In this document: positions 9,382 to 17,962 of the stretch, in pieces
Layout: each line of letters begins with the position of its first letter
How positions within the stretch are numbered: the stretch's first letter is position 1
Source: Bacteroidales bacterium
GTDB taxonomy: Bacteria > Bacteroidota > Bacteroidia > Bacteroidales > Muribaculaceae
Assembly: GCA_900766975.1 (NCBI GenBank)
Contig: CAAFXO010000062.1
Location: 1-48,642, forward strand
Length of the DNA stretch: 48,642 nucleotides
Direction of reading: 5' to 3'
Notes under the pieces: generated by a model
Seen by the model: the letters and a program-made list of their open reading frames with translations, nothing else
The model's database searches: none
What the model was told of the DNA's origin: nothing
Position numbers and translations under genes: made by a program

Positions 9382-9440
9382 GAGGACTTTGATAATTGAC
9401 AATATGAAAATAAAATAATCAAACACTAAATTCGGCAATA

Positions 9441-9692
9441 ATGGAAACTGTAATTAATGCTCCTCTTGTAGTTGATGCCAAGTCTCGTCTTTCCGATATT
9501 TTGGTTGAGATATCTTGGAGAGAGATCGCTCGCAGATATTTCGGAAAATCAAGCTCATGGCTCTATCACAAACTGGATGGGATCAAGGGGGATGGATCCC
9601 AAGGAGGATTCACTCCGGAAGAAACCCTACAATTAAAAGAGGCATTGACAGACCTCGCATCACGCATCTCAAACGCCGCCTCCAAACTCTAA
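9441..9692 (+). CDS. DUF5053-family small protein
   Basis: 83 residues. The core W-R-E-IARRYFGKSSSWLYHK, followed by L-D-G-I-K-G-D-G and GGFTPEE, matches my memory of DUF5053, a short Bacteroidales family of unknown function. The segment IARRYFGKSSSWLYHKL looks like a helix-turn-helix recognition region, so DNA or RNA binding is a reasonable inference. The C-terminal half (ETLQLKEALTDLASRISNAA) is helical. It lies between two hairpin terminators and next to two other tiny genes. No clear promoter of its own was found, so read-through past the 9346 terminator may express it. Confidence 0.7.
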   Translation: METVINAPLVVDAKSRLSDILVEISWREIARRYFGKSSSWLYHKLDGIKGDGSQGGFTPEETLQLKEALTDLASRISNAASKL

Positions 9693-9701
9693 GGCAATCA
9701 C

Positions 9702-9734
9702 GACCCCGCCCGTCCAGCGGGGTTATTCCGTTTT
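9702..9734 (+). terminator. Terminator after the DUF5053 gene
   Basis: Stem ACCCCGC / GCGGGGT (9703-9709 and 9717-9723), 7-base loop, then a T-rich tail interrupted by CCG. Moderate strength. Confidence 0.6.
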
Positions 9735-9750
9735 AATGAACGCGCTCTAA
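9732..9750 (+). repeat. Dispersed near-palindromic motif, copy 2
   Basis: TTTAATGAACGCGCTCTAA, 40 bases after the DUF5053 stop and overlapping the terminator tail. Confidence 0.5.
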
Positions 9751-9822
9751 TCAACGCGGCCTATTAATGGCGATATATAGCACCAACAAAAGCATATTCC
9801 GCAAAAATAAAAAGACTCAAAT

Positions 9823-9975
9823 ATGGATGTATTGATAATAATTGGAGTAGTGATTTTCTTGATAATCGTCTTCAAGAAGCTCTCCAACGGCTCGAATAAA
9901 AAGCGCCGTCGGCGTTATACCAATAGGAATGCCAAAAGATTGCCATGGTTCGACACCCGAAGAAAAAGACGCTGA
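9823..9975 (+). CDS. 50-residue membrane-anchored, highly basic small protein
   Basis: ATG at 9823 to TGA at 9973-9975. Residues 2-17 form one hydrophobic helix (DVLIIIGVVIFLIIVF). The rest is strongly basic: clusters KKRRRRY, RNAKR and RRKRR, with about 16 Lys/Arg in 33 residues. Topology should be N-out with the basic tail in the cytoplasm. Such a tail could touch nucleic acid, ribosomes or anionic lipid, or it could be a small toxic or stress peptide; none of these is proven. It is followed by a hairpin (9977-10008). The protein family is not recognised. Confidence 0.5.
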   Translation: MDVLIIIGVVIFLIIVFKKLSNGSNKKRRRRYTNRNAKRLPWFDTRRKRR

Positions 9976-9976
9976 T

Positions 9977-10008
9977 GCGCCTCCGTTGTTTCTGTGGGGG
10001 CGTTCTTA
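9977..10008 (+). terminator. Hairpin after the basic small protein
   Basis: Stem CGCCTCC / GGGGGCG (one T-G pair) at 9978-9984 and 9996-10002, 11-base loop, then TTCTT. Confidence 0.5.
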
Positions 10009-10025
10009 TAATGGTGATATAATGC

Positions 10026-10066
10026 AGAAAGAGTTGAAAGTCCAAGACTTTCAACTCTTTCTTTCT
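10026..10066. terminator. 17-base-pair perfect hairpin terminator
   Basis: Positions 10026-10042 pair exactly with 10046-10062 around a 3-base loop (CAA), and TTCTC follows on the plus strand. It lies just beyond the 3' end of the leftward tRNA-Pro and beyond the rightward small gene, so it can serve both. Confidence 0.75.
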
Positions 10067-10069
10067 CAG

Positions 10070-10145
10070 TCGGGGTGACAAGATTCGAACTTGCGACCAC
10101 ACGCCCCCCAGACGCGTACTCTAAACCGGGCTGAGCTACACCCCG
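10070..10145 (-). tRNA. tRNA-Pro (anticodon GGG)
   Basis: Read on the minus strand from 10145: acceptor CGGGGTG pairs with CACCCCG; D arm GCTCAGCCCGG; anticodon stem CGCGT / GCGTG (with wobble pairs) around the loop CTGGGGG, giving anticodon GGG; T arm with GTTCGAATC. The discriminator base is A (10070), and no CCA is encoded. A good promoter lies upstream and a perfect hairpin downstream. The duplicated 3' end that would mark an integrated element was not found nearby. Confidence 0.92.
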
Positions 10146-10205
10146 AATGTTTCGACTCTCTTTCGAGTCTCAGCTTTAAGCTTGTTACCTCCCTTAAAGC
10201 GAGTG

Positions 10206-10237
10206 CAAAGTTAGCACCTTTTTTCGTTATCTCCAAA
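10206..10237 (-). promoter_or_regulatory. Promoter of tRNA-Pro
   Basis: Minus strand: TTTG (10237-10234), 20 bases, TAACTTTG (10213-10206), about 60 bases before the tRNA 5' end. A full match to the Bacteroidota consensus. Confidence 0.7.
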
Positions 10238-10301
10238 TTTTTTTACATCTTTTTTCAAAAAAACTTTGAAATTTACCCCGAAACTTCGCCAAAACACGCT
10301 C

Positions 10302-11333
10302 TTATTGCAACAAGGGAACTAAGTATTTTGCCATCAGATAGCCGGCGCCGAAGAGCCATGCGAAGAGGCAAGTGGCGAGGATGAAGGGTTTGGCGCCCGC
10401 TTTCTTGAACTTGTCAAAGCTGGTCTCGGCGCCAAGTGCCGCCATCGCCATGGTCAGCAGATAGGTATCGAAGTCATTGATCCAACTCACCATCTCTGCC
10501 GGCAGCAATCCGAAGGAGTTGAAGCCAATCACGAGCAGGAAGCCGAAGGCGAACCAGGGTATGGCGATCTTGCCCTTGCCCCCTTCGCCCGATGACTTGC
10601 GTGCCGTCGAGGCTACCCACCAACTCAGTATCAGCAACACCGGCACCAAGAGCATCACGCGGATCATCTTCACGATGATGGCGATGCCGGCGATCTCTTC
10701 GCCCATGGCATTGCCCGCTCCCACCACGTGTGCCACCTCATGTAGCGCCGAACCGGTATATATACCCATCTGCGAGGGCTCTAAAGAGAAGACCCCGGCG
10801 CGATATAATGCCGGATAGAGGAACATCGAGATTGTGCCGAAGATCACAACCGTAGCCACCGACACTGCCGTCTTGTAGGGCTTCGTGCGTAGAGTCGCCT
10901 CAGCGCCAAGCACTGCCGCCGCACCGCAGATACTGCTGCCGATCGAGGTCAGAAGTGCCGTTTCCTTATCCATCTTCAGCATCTTGCCGATCCAGATACC
11001 ACCCAAGATGGTGAGAGTCACTATGATCAAATCCACCACAATGCCGGCAGTGCCCACTGCCACTACATCCTGGAATGTAAGGCGGAAACCATACAAGATG
11101 ATGCCCAGTCGGAGGATTCGCTTCGAACAATATTGGATGCCCGGAGCCCATGTCTCCGGCAGATGTGATCGCAATGTGTTGGCATAGATCATACCAAGGA
11201 TGATGCCGATGATCAGCGGCGAAAAACTCAAATCCTTCATCAGCTGTGCCTGCCCGATGAAGAAGGCGGCGCCGGCGAAGAGCGCCATAAACAATATGCC
11301 GTGATACTTACCGGCCTTCTCTTTACTTATCAT
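10302..11333 (-). CDS. YeiH/UPF0324-family membrane transporter (putative sulfate exporter family)
   Basis: 343 residues with about ten hydrophobic segments. The family signature SSICGAAAVLGAEA lies near residue 132, with LGIILYGFRLT and GSALHEVAHVVGAG before and after, as in the UPF0324 (Cons_hypoth698, YeiH) family. These are inner-membrane proteins annotated as putative sulfate or anion exporters; the substrate is not firmly established. Length agrees with the family (about 340). The gene is divergent from purT and appears monocistronic, ending about 65 bases before the tRNA-Pro promoter. A small inverted repeat (ATATGG-N4-CCATAT, 11363-11378) about 30 bases upstream of the start could be an operator. 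Confidence 0.82.
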   Translation of the reverse strand: MISKEKAGKYHGILFMALFAGAAFFIGQAQLMKDLSFSPLIIGIILGMIYANTLRSHLPETWAPGIQYCSKRILRLGIILYGFRLTFQDVVAVGTAGIVVDLIIVTLTILGGIWIGKMLKMDKETALLTSIGSSICGAAAVLGAEATLRTKPYKTAVSVATVVIFGTISMFLYPALYRAGVFSLEPSQMGIYTGSALHEVAHVVGAGNAMGEEIAGIAIIVKMIRVMLLVPVLLILSWWVASTARKSSGEGGKGKIAIPWFAFGFLLVIGFNSFGLLPAEMVSWINDFDTYLLTMAMAALGAETSFDKFKKAGAKPFILATCLFAWLFGAGYLMAKYLVPLLQ

Positions 11334-11362
11334 TCTCTTATTTTGGTTAGTCCTTATTTATA

Positions 11363-11378
11363 ATATGGTTGGCCATAT
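11363..11378. repeat. Small inverted repeat upstream of the YeiH-family gene
   Basis: ATATGG-TTGG-CCATAT. Six-base arms, placed 30-45 bases before the leftward start codon at 11333. It is operator-like, but it is short and AT-rich. Confidence 0.3.
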
Positions 11379-11454
11379 ATATAATAGAACGCAATTTTTA
11401 TCCATTAATTATATATGCCCTCAATTTCAAAAAATTAATAAACGCGATATATGA

Positions 11455-11486
11455 TTTGCTAAATATTGGCAGATTCGCTAACTTTG
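11455..11486 (+). promoter_or_regulatory. Promoter of purT
   Basis: TTTG (11455-11458), 20 bases, TAACTTTG (11479-11486). Full consensus match. Start of transcription is expected near 11493. Confidence 0.75.
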
Positions 11487-11495
11487 CAGAAGATT

Positions 11496-11520
11496 AGAGA
11501 GACCTAACGAAAGTCTCTCT
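11496..11520 (+). promoter_or_regulatory. Hairpin at the start of the purT leader
   Basis: AGAGAGAC (11496-11503) pairs with GTCTCTCT (11513-11520) around a 9-base loop. It would form the very 5' end of the mRNA. It could stabilise the transcript; it has no T tract and is not a known purine riboswitch. Confidence 0.4.
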
Positions 11521-11566
11521 CCGATACACGCTCATAATACCTTTAAAATATCCTAAATTATCAGTT

Positions 11567-12751
11567 ATGGTTGAAATCGGAACCCCGTTTACGCCTCGCG
11601 GCAAGAAGGCATTATTGCTCGGAAGTGGCGAACTTGGTAAGGAAGTGACTATCGAATTACAGCGCTATGGCGTTGTAGTGGTAGCCCTCGACAAGTATCC
11701 CAACGCCCCTGCTATGCATGTGGCAGATCGTTCGATCGTCGTGTCAATGCTCGATGGCGATGCCTTGCGTCGCATCGTCGAGGAGGAGAAGCCCGACTAC
11801 ATCATCCCCGAGATCGAGGCTATCGCCACCCCCACCCTGATTGCCCTCGAGAAGGAGGGCTGGAATGTGGTGCCCACCGCCAAAGCCACCTTTACCACCA
11901 TGAATCGTCGCGAGATCCGCAACCTCGCCGCCGTCACATTAGGTCTCCCCACATCCCCGTTTGAGTTTGCCGACACCGAGGAGGAGTTCGTCGCTGCTGT
12001 TGAGCGCATTGGTCTCCCCTGCGTCGTAAAGCCGGTGATGAGTTCTTCAGGCCATGGTCAGAGCTTGGTGCGCCGTCAAGAGGATGTCGCCAAGGCTTGG
12101 AATGAGGCGCAAGAGGGTGGTCGCGCCGGACATGGTGCCGTAATCGTCGAGGGTTTTGTCGATTTCGACTATGAGATCACTCTCCTTACGGTGCGTCACA
12201 TCGGCGGCACTTCCTTCTGCCCCCCGATCGGACACTATCAGAAAGATGGCGACTACCAACGCAGCTGGCAGCCGCAAGCCATGTCGCCCGTAGCCCTCGA
12301 GAAGGCTAAGGAGATAGCCCGCAAGATCACCGATGCCCTCGGCGGCCATGGTATCTTCGGCGTCGAACTCTTCATCAAGGGTGACGACGTCATCTTCTCC
12401 GAAGTCTCTCCCCGTCCTCACGACACCGGCATGGTGACACTCATCTCGCAGCACCTTTCCGAGTTCGCTCTCCACGTGCGTGCACTCCTCGGACTCCCCA
12501 TCCCCGAGATCCGCTTCTATGCCCCCTCGGCAAGCCGTGCTCTCCTCGCCGACGGCGTCTCTACCGACATCGTCTTCAGCGGTATGGAGGAGGCCCTCGC
12601 CACTCCCGGCACTGATATGCGCATCTTCGGCAAACCCGAGGTCAAAGGACATCGCCGCATGGGCGTAATGCTCGCCACTGCCGACTCCGTCGAAGAGGCT
12701 TGCGACAAAGTCGAAGAGGCAGCCGCCAAAATCAAAATCTCCTGCCTGTAA
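11567..12751 (+). CDS. purT: Formate-dependent phosphoribosylglycinamide formyltransferase
   Basis: 394 residues, against about 392 for E. coli PurT. It makes formyl-GAR from GAR, formate and ATP in purine synthesis, without a folate donor. An N-terminal Rossmann-like segment (ALLLGSGELGKEV, about 15-27) leads into an ATP-grasp fold: PDYIIPEIEAIAT, MNRREIRNLAA, VVKPVMSSSGHGQS (the ATP-binding loop, about 150-165), EVSPRPHDTGMVT (metal and substrate site) and the C-terminal KGHRRMGVMLA. The gene has a consensus promoter, a leader hairpin and a downstream hairpin terminator, and is monocistronic. It makes cytoplasmic purine synthesis depend on formate. Confidence 0.96.
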   Translation: MVEIGTPFTPRGKKALLLGSGELGKEVTIELQRYGVVVVALDKYPNAPAMHVADRSIVVSMLDGDALRRIVEEEKPDYIIPEIEAIATPTLIALEKEGWNVVPTAKATFTTMNRREIRNLAAVTLGLPTSPFEFADTEEEFVAAVERIGLPCVVKPVMSSSGHGQSLVRRQEDVAKAWNEAQEGGRAGHGAVIVEGFVDFDYEITLLTVRHIGGTSFCPPIGHYQKDGDYQRSWQPQAMSPVALEKAKEIARKITDALGGHGIFGVELFIKGDDVIFSEVSPRPHDTGMVTLISQHLSEFALHVRALLGLPIPEIRFYAPSASRALLADGVSTDIVFSGMEEALATPGTDMRIFGKPEVKGHRRMGVMLATADSVEEACDKVEEAAAKIKISCL

Positions 12752-12753
12752 TT

Positions 12754-12771
12754 CCTTAGAGCACGCTATTA
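12754..12771 (-). repeat. Dispersed near-palindromic motif, divergent copy 3
   Basis: On the minus strand this reads TTAATAGCGTGCTCTAAG, three bases after the purT stop. The 3' half GCTCTAAG matches the other copies; the left half is degenerate. Orientation is reversed relative to purT. Confidence 0.35.
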
Positions 12772-12795
12772 ATTCCCTCTTACAGGGCAAATAAA

Positions 12796-12837
12796 AGTCT
12801 GCGCTATGACCCTCAAATCATAGCACAGACTCTTTTT
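12796..12837 (+). terminator. Intrinsic terminator of purT
   Basis: Stem 12796-12809 with 12818-12831 (one C-A mismatch), 8-base loop, then CTTTTTATT. Confidence 0.85.
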
Positions 12838-12891
12838 ATTACAAAGTCATACTCTTTTTATTACAAAGTTGTTATAGAACATACTTGCGAT

Positions 12892-12924
12892 ATTGGCATA
12901 TTAGGTCTATAAGTTGTAACTTTG
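12892..12924 (+). promoter_or_regulatory. Promoter of the large secreted VCBS/aerolysin-like protein
   Basis: Perfect -7 box TAACTTTG (12917-12924) with a weaker -33 box ATTG (12892-12895) at 21 bases. The leader would be only about 15 bases. Confidence 0.55.
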
Positions 12925-12945
12925 CTATGACTAACTATATCGATT

Positions 12946-15900
12946 ATGAAATCAGGATCCTGCTTCTTTAGATTATGTGTCGCTATCGTTGCCTCGATTA
13001 TTGGCATTGGCTCGGCACATGCTCTCCTTATAGATGTGAAGGCACTCTACCGCGACCGCTACTCGATAGAGAGTGTCGAAGTTACCAACCTTACCAACGG
13101 CAAGTCCGTGACCCTCTCGCCGGGGCAGACACTCGCTCTGGGCGAGAGTGAGACTCGTGCCGCTGACGTGAAACTCCCATTTGCCGATGGCGACGACTTG
13201 CGCTTTACCTCTCGCGCCACCGATGGCGAAGTTACTGTCATCACCGAGCGCCCCTCCGACGATCATACCCTCTGGGTGCACTTTATCAACACCTTAGATA
13301 GTGCCGGCAAACGCCACACTGTCCATAAGATTGGAGGTCTTTACTATATCACCGATGTCGATGACGTCGATGCTCTGGTCAATAAGAGTTGGCAACGCCC
13401 CGACGCCGAGGATCTTAACGCCACAACTGAATACTTCAAAGCCACCAAACTTCATGGCTTGAAATATAAGAAAGAATTGGCACAATCAGCCGCCATGAGT
13501 CGTGGTATGCAGGCATTTACCGCCAAAGAAGCAAAAGAATCGGCACCATTCGACATGAATAGGGTGGCCGTATCGCGCGACGAAGAGGCGAACCACCGTG
13601 CTCTGATCGCCACAATGCTCGGCTTTGACCCCGATGAGGCAGAGCCCTCCACCCCTAAGCCATTTGGCGAAGGTAAAAGTGCCATTAATATCGGCGAAAA
13701 GATGATCGCATTCCCCGGACTTAATTTCTCCGCCGACACTGACCTTAGCTCCGGTGTCACAGTGGCGGAAGGTACTGATACCGAATTCCAATATACCCTT
13801 GCCACAGACGATGACTGGGATATGGTAATTACCAAACCATACGTCGTAGGGGGAGGGATACAATACAATATGACCCTCTATGGCAAACGAGGCAACGACC
13901 TTCAGCTCGTGATCTATCAGCCCAACCCCGACGGCTCCTTTACCGAGACAAAACGCTATAGCATCCCCGACCATCTCAACTATGCTAAATATGAAGATGA
14001 TAATTGGAAATGTTTAACACTTATTCAGAATAATATTCTATGGAAATCTCAACTTAAGGAGCAGTTGCATAGTCGCAAATATATGCGTATGCAGGCGGCA
14101 GAAGCTGAAACAGGACTATGCCAGTCCGGTCAATATATCTTTGTGATGCAAGGTGGCAATATTACCAAGATCGACACTGTCACCGGCGATATTAGCACAA
14201 AATCACTAAGTCTAATAACTCCACCGGATGACGATCGAGTTTGTTGGACGTCGGTTTCCTTTGATTTGAATAATGATAGATATGAAGATGTGCTTGCTTT
14301 TGTCACAAGCACTTTCTCCGATAAGTTATATTCAGTCGCCCTATATGGCTCTGCCGATGGATTTGCCGATGACTATATAGAACAGGATATTTATCGACTT
14401 CAAACGACTGGTTATAACGATGATGGTAGCATAAGGACGATTCATAGTCCCTATAATGTTTGTGCCTCGATTGTATACCCTGATGGGAAAGAGTTTGCTT
14501 CTTATCTATATATGGCTTTAACTCCTCTAAACGCAATTACCTTTGTGGTAGAACATGAGGATGGATTATCCGTTGAGGTTTATAAAGGACCTATTTATCG
14601 GCGCATCGAGATAAACAACGAGACAAGCCATCTTTGGGATGGTTCTATGGATTATCTAGATCGTAAACGCTTGTTTGACAAGGATAGTCGTGAAGATATT
14701 GTAGCCTACGCAAATAGGGGCAAACCTATCAATGGTCAATATGAATTTTATTGGAAAGCGAAGATGGAACCGGTGTATGAAGGTGGACTTAATGCCGGTC
14801 TCCCACCTATTATTGTCACCAATTGGAATAGAGTGTATAGTGCCGATTTAAAAAAAAACACTCAAGTGTATCCTACAACCGACGCAGTCCCCAATGTGAT
14901 TGATATTCACTTCGATCAATTTGACCCTGTGAATGAGGATAAGGAAATCCCGAAGCCTTCTTGCTGTGTTCTCCAATATGAGGATGAGTCCAAGGCTCAT
15001 TTGTATCGTTACACTTACGATTGTGACTTTGAAGACATTCCCACTACTGCCACAGAGCCAAAATGTATTGCTTCGATTACATTAAAAGGCGATAAAGAGT
15101 GTGCTACCGGCTTCGCTTCCGTTCCTCTTCGCTATAAGGAGGGTGTCGTACTCGAATATGCCGGATGTGAAATTACTGCTTCCAATCCTACTATCTTTGG
15201 AGTTTTGGCAGCGCCTCCCTTCAACGAACATACTGCCGTAGATGGCGGTTCAAGTGCTTCCTCTTTCTGCACTGTCTCTACTACTACGGGTGAGGATAAT
15301 AAGGATTCCGTATCTCATTCTTTCAAATGGGGACTCTCCGCTTCTTTAGAATTCCTTAGCATTTGTAAAGCCGGTATAGATGAAACTGTGACTCACGAGT
15401 GGAGTGATGCTTTTTCAGAAACCCACTCCACCACATATATGCAAGACTTCCGTGTGGATGGTGGTTATGATGGCGTGTATTTCTCATACATCCCTATCGA
15501 TAGATATGCTTATAGAGTAACTTCGTCTGACGATCCTACTGTCGAACCCGGTTCGATGTTGTATATGTATAATTCACGAGGTGACCAACCTCTAAAAACT
15601 ACTTGGCGTCTTGACACTTTCAACGAACGCCTCTATGGCACAGGCGTGCCTTCTATCGACAATAGTTTGCTCCCTCACGAGCCGGGTAACATCGGTAGTT
15701 ATCGCCACATCAACCCCAACTTCACCAAAGAAGATATTTGTAACCTCTTTGATATCGAGGAGGATAAACTCATTGGCTATACAGCCGCAGATATAGTCCC
15801 CGGTGATGCCGGTAAATCTACCGTTCAGATTGGTTTTACCGATGCTACCGGCACTACTGAAGGGGGTGGCATAACCACAGATACTCAAGTGTCGTTCGGT

Positions 15901-16842
15901 TGTACTATTGCTAAGATTTTCAACATAGGTGCGAAAGCGGGACACGTATACCACAAAACATGGTCTCGAACTGATACTTGGAGCGCATCTACCACTATGG
16001 GTGGCATTGTGCCAGCCGTCAAGAGTGTGGATTATCAGTATAAATGCAGACAAGTCTTCTACCGCCGTGTAATCTTGGATGAACAGGGTGACACTTTACA
16101 AAATTATTTGGTCAATAACTGGGTGGTAGTCGGCAATGAGACTACTGACAACCATCTCATACCCGAACTCACTATCGGGGATATTACTCCTGTCACTGAC
16201 GGAGTCTTTGCAGTGGATCTTACCCTCTATGGCCGCAAAAGCATCCCCTCTTCCGACACGATGCATGCCGCCGCACAAAGTGCTCGCCTTGGACTCGATC
16301 ACTTTATGCTGGAATATAGCATCGACGGCAATGTGTGGTATGATGCCAACACTACCCTTGTAAATGATGAACTGGTCAAAGAACCCTTCGACCTTAGCAA
16401 TGAGGGTATTTATGACCAATATGAGGCGACTCGATATTTCGAGCATGACTATATTTATCTTAACAATGAACAGCTGCAGCAACTCGAGGATTATACCGCC
16501 GGTATTTCTTCAACACCCGTCGTGGCCACTTATCGTCTTACACTTTCAGATGCCATCGGCAACTATAAGACTGTGACCCAAGAGATTGTGTTGCCCGGAA
16601 AGACCGGCGTCGGGCTCACCGGCATCGACTCTCTTCCTGTTCTGCGCGCCAAGGCTGATGGCGACAACATCCTCGTCTCCGGCGCCGAACCGCTGACCCT
16701 CATAAATGTCTGCGACCTCCTCGGCAGAGTAATCAAAACCGTCAGAGCAGACGCTTCCGGCTATGCCAAGATAGAGACTGCACCCCACGGCGTAGTGATA
16801 GTCACCAACGCCTCCGGCAAAGCAAAACTCAATGTGAAATAA
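12946..16842 (+). CDS. Very large secreted protein with VCBS-like motifs, aerolysin-like segments and sorting tail
   Basis: 1298 residues. Residues 1-26 are a signal peptide ending GSAHA. Around 438-452 is DLNNDRYEDVLAF and around 575 DKDSREDIVAY, the Asp-rich calcium loop of VCBS/FG-GAP propellers. Around 788-835 (SHSFKWGLSASLEF, THEWSDAFSETHSTTY) and 970-1045 (VSFGCTIAKIFNIGAKAG, TWSRTDTWSASTT) are Ser/Thr-rich alternating strands like the membrane-inserting region of aerolysin/ETX-type pore formers. Residues 1225-1298 resemble a type IX sorting tail (LINVCDLLGRVIKTV ... KLNVK). A cell-surface or released effector is inferred; pore formation is only a hypothesis. The middle (about 13980-14800) is visibly more AT-rich than its ends, which may reflect a transferred module. 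Promoter and 17-bp terminator make it a single-gene unit. Confidence 0.65.
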   Translation: MKSGSCFFRLCVAIVASIIGIGSAHALLIDVKALYRDRYSIESVEVTNLTNGKSVTLSPGQTLALGESETRAADVKLPFADGDDLRFTSRATDGEVTVITERPSDDHTLWVHFINTLDSAGKRHTVHKIGGLYYITDVDDVDALVNKSWQRPDAEDLNATTEYFKATKLHGLKYKKELAQSAAMSRGMQAFTAKEAKESAPFDMNRVAVSRDEEANHRALIATMLGFDPDEAEPSTPKPFGEGKSAINIGEKMIAFPGLNFSADTDLSSGVTVAEGTDTEFQYTLATDDDWDMVITKPYVVGGGIQYNMTLYGKRGNDLQLVIYQPNPDGSFTETKRYSIPDHLNYAKYEDDNWKCLTLIQNNILWKSQLKEQLHSRKYMRMQAAEAETGLCQSGQYIFVMQGGNITKIDTVTGDISTKSLSLITPPDDDRVCWTSVSFDLNNDRYEDVLAFVTSTFSDKLYSVALYGSADGFADDYIEQDIYRLQTTGYNDDGSIRTIHSPYNVCASIVYPDGKEFASYLYMALTPLNAITFVVEHEDGLSVEVYKGPIYRRIEINNETSHLWDGSMDYLDRKRLFDKDSREDIVAYANRGKPINGQYEFYWKAKMEPVYEGGLNAGLPPIIVTNWNRVYSADLKKNTQVYPTTDAVPNVIDIHFDQFDPVNEDKEIPKPSCCVLQYEDESKAHLYRYTYDCDFEDIPTTATEPKCIASITLKGDKECATGFASVPLRYKEGVVLEYAGCEITASNPTIFGVLAAPPFNEHTAVDGGSSASSFCTVSTTTGEDNKDSVSHSFKWGLSASLEFLSICKAGIDETVTHEWSDAFSETHSTTYMQDFRVDGGYDGVYFSYIPIDRYAYRVTSSDDPTVEPGSMLYMYNSRGDQPLKTTWRLDTFNERLYGTGVPSIDNSLLPHEPGNIGSYRHINPNFTKEDICNLFDIEEDKLIGYTAADIVPGDAGKSTVQIGFTDATGTTEGGGITTDTQVSFGCTIAKIFNIGAKAGHVYHKTWSRTDTWSASTTMGGIVPAVKSVDYQYKCRQVFYRRVILDEQGDTLQNYLVNNWVVVGNETTDNHLIPELTIGDITPVTDGVFAVDLTLYGRKSIPSSDTMHAAAQSARLGLDHFMLEYSIDGNVWYDANTTLVNDELVKEPFDLSNEGIYDQYEATRYFEHDYIYLNNEQLQQLEDYTAGISSTPVVATYRLTLSDAIGNYKTVTQEIVLPGKTGVGLTGIDSLPVLRAKADGDNILVSGAEPLTLINVCDLLGRVIKTVRADASGYAKIETAPHGVVIVTNASGKAKLNVK

Positions 16843-16861
16843 TTCCCTAATTTCCTACAAT

Positions 16862-16902
16862 AAAGAACAGGCTGTGTCAAACTCGACACAGCCTGTTCTT
16901 TT
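16862..16902. terminator. Bidirectional 17-bp terminator
   Basis: Positions 16862-16878 pair perfectly with 16885-16901 around AAACTC; the ends are A- and T-rich. It separates converging genes. Confidence 0.88.
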
Positions 16903-16944
16903 GTTGATAATCAGATGCTTACAAATATATCGGATTTTATGGAG

Positions 16945-17874
16945 TTAACGCCAGAGGATGTAGGCGGCTCTGCCTCCTCCGGCTGTGTAGGCGTGCAGGC
17001 ATCGAAGCCAAAAGCGGTCGATGCCGGATAGGTGTCTCCCCTCCAATGCCTCTGTCAAAAGCCGACGGCTTAATTCTGCCGACCCCTCCCTCTTATAATG
17101 CGCGGCGAGGATGACCCGACGATAGTACAACAATCTCAGTGCCTTGACTCGGTCCTTCCAATCGCCCGTCGATATCGTTTGTTCTATTATGGCGAGGGTC
17201 TTCTCCCACTCTCCGGCGCGACGAGTTAAGGAGGTGCCGGTGATCGATTCCGCTTGAGCATAGATTCTCACCAACGTCCGATGCAGACGGGTGAAACGAC
17301 ATCCGCTGAGGACTATGCGTGTGCCTAATTCGAAATCATTCCACACCATGCAATCTTCATTCCAACCTCCGATGCGGCGGATGAAGTCAGTGCGTGCCAT
17401 ATAACGCTGGGTAGAGAAGATGGCATTGATGAATTGTCGCCTTACCACATCTCCGCGGCGGCATGGCTTGCGGCTTACCTTGCCGTCAAGCCCCACTACT
17501 TCGACATCCCAGCACACCACATCACGGTCGCCGATCTCACGCATCGCACTCTCCACCAGGTCGGGAAGCATCTCATCGTCAGAGTCGAAGAAGAGGATAT
17601 GCTCCGACGTTATCGCCTTGAGACCCTTATTGCGCGCCGCTGCCGCTCCCGGTTTGGCCTCGGAGAGCAACTTAATCCGAAAGTCGGGCGTGTCGGCACT
17701 GACTTGTTGGCGTTCACACCAGTCGCGTACCACCGCCACAGAGTCGTCGGAAGAATTATTGTCGACCACCACCACTTCAAGCCGTCGCCATGTCTGCGCC
17801 TTCACGCTGTCGAGACAGCGGCAGATCAGATCGCGCCGATTGTACATGGGGATTACGACACCTACTGATTGCAT
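16945..17874 (-). CDS. Family 2 glycosyltransferase
   Basis: 309 residues. The GT-A nucleotide-sugar fold is clear: VGVVIPMYNRRDLICRCLDS at the N-terminus, VVVDNNSSDDS (34-44), KPGAAAARNKGL (74-85), and the metal-binding DSDD at 97-100. A W-N-D-F-E-L-G segment near 195 fits the acceptor/catalytic region. There is no membrane segment, so it probably works at the inner face of the membrane on surface polysaccharide or glycan precursors. It lies next to galM, 88 bases from the galM stop, on the same strand, and could be cotranscribed with it. Donor and acceptor are unknown. Confidence 0.85.
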   Translation of the reverse strand: MQSVGVVIPMYNRRDLICRCLDSVKAQTWRRLEVVVVDNNSSDDSVAVVRDWCERQQVSADTPDFRIKLLSEAKPGAAAARNKGLKAITSEHILFFDSDDEMLPDLVESAMREIGDRDVVCWDVEVVGLDGKVSRKPCRRGDVVRRQFINAIFSTQRYMARTDFIRRIGGWNEDCMVWNDFELGTRIVLSGCRFTRLHRTLVRIYAQAESITGTSLTRRAGEWEKTLAIIEQTISTGDWKDRVKALRLLYYRRVILAAHYKREGSAELSRRLLTEALEGRHLSGIDRFWLRCLHAYTAGGGRAAYILWR

Positions 17875-17962
17875 ACTATTAATTGCATACTTTAATTAGG
17901 AAAGGATTTTACACCTGAATAGGGAATGAATTTACATTCGATCGCCGAGAAAAATCTCGCAA

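Noticed and set aside
10070..10145. tRNA-Pro as an attachment site of an integrated element covering the small genes or the phage-like operon
   Set aside because: No second copy of the tRNA 3' end and no integrase were found in the window.
11496..11520. Purine riboswitch in the purT leader
   Set aside because: Only one short hairpin is present; the three-way junction and conserved loop bases of purine riboswitches are absent.
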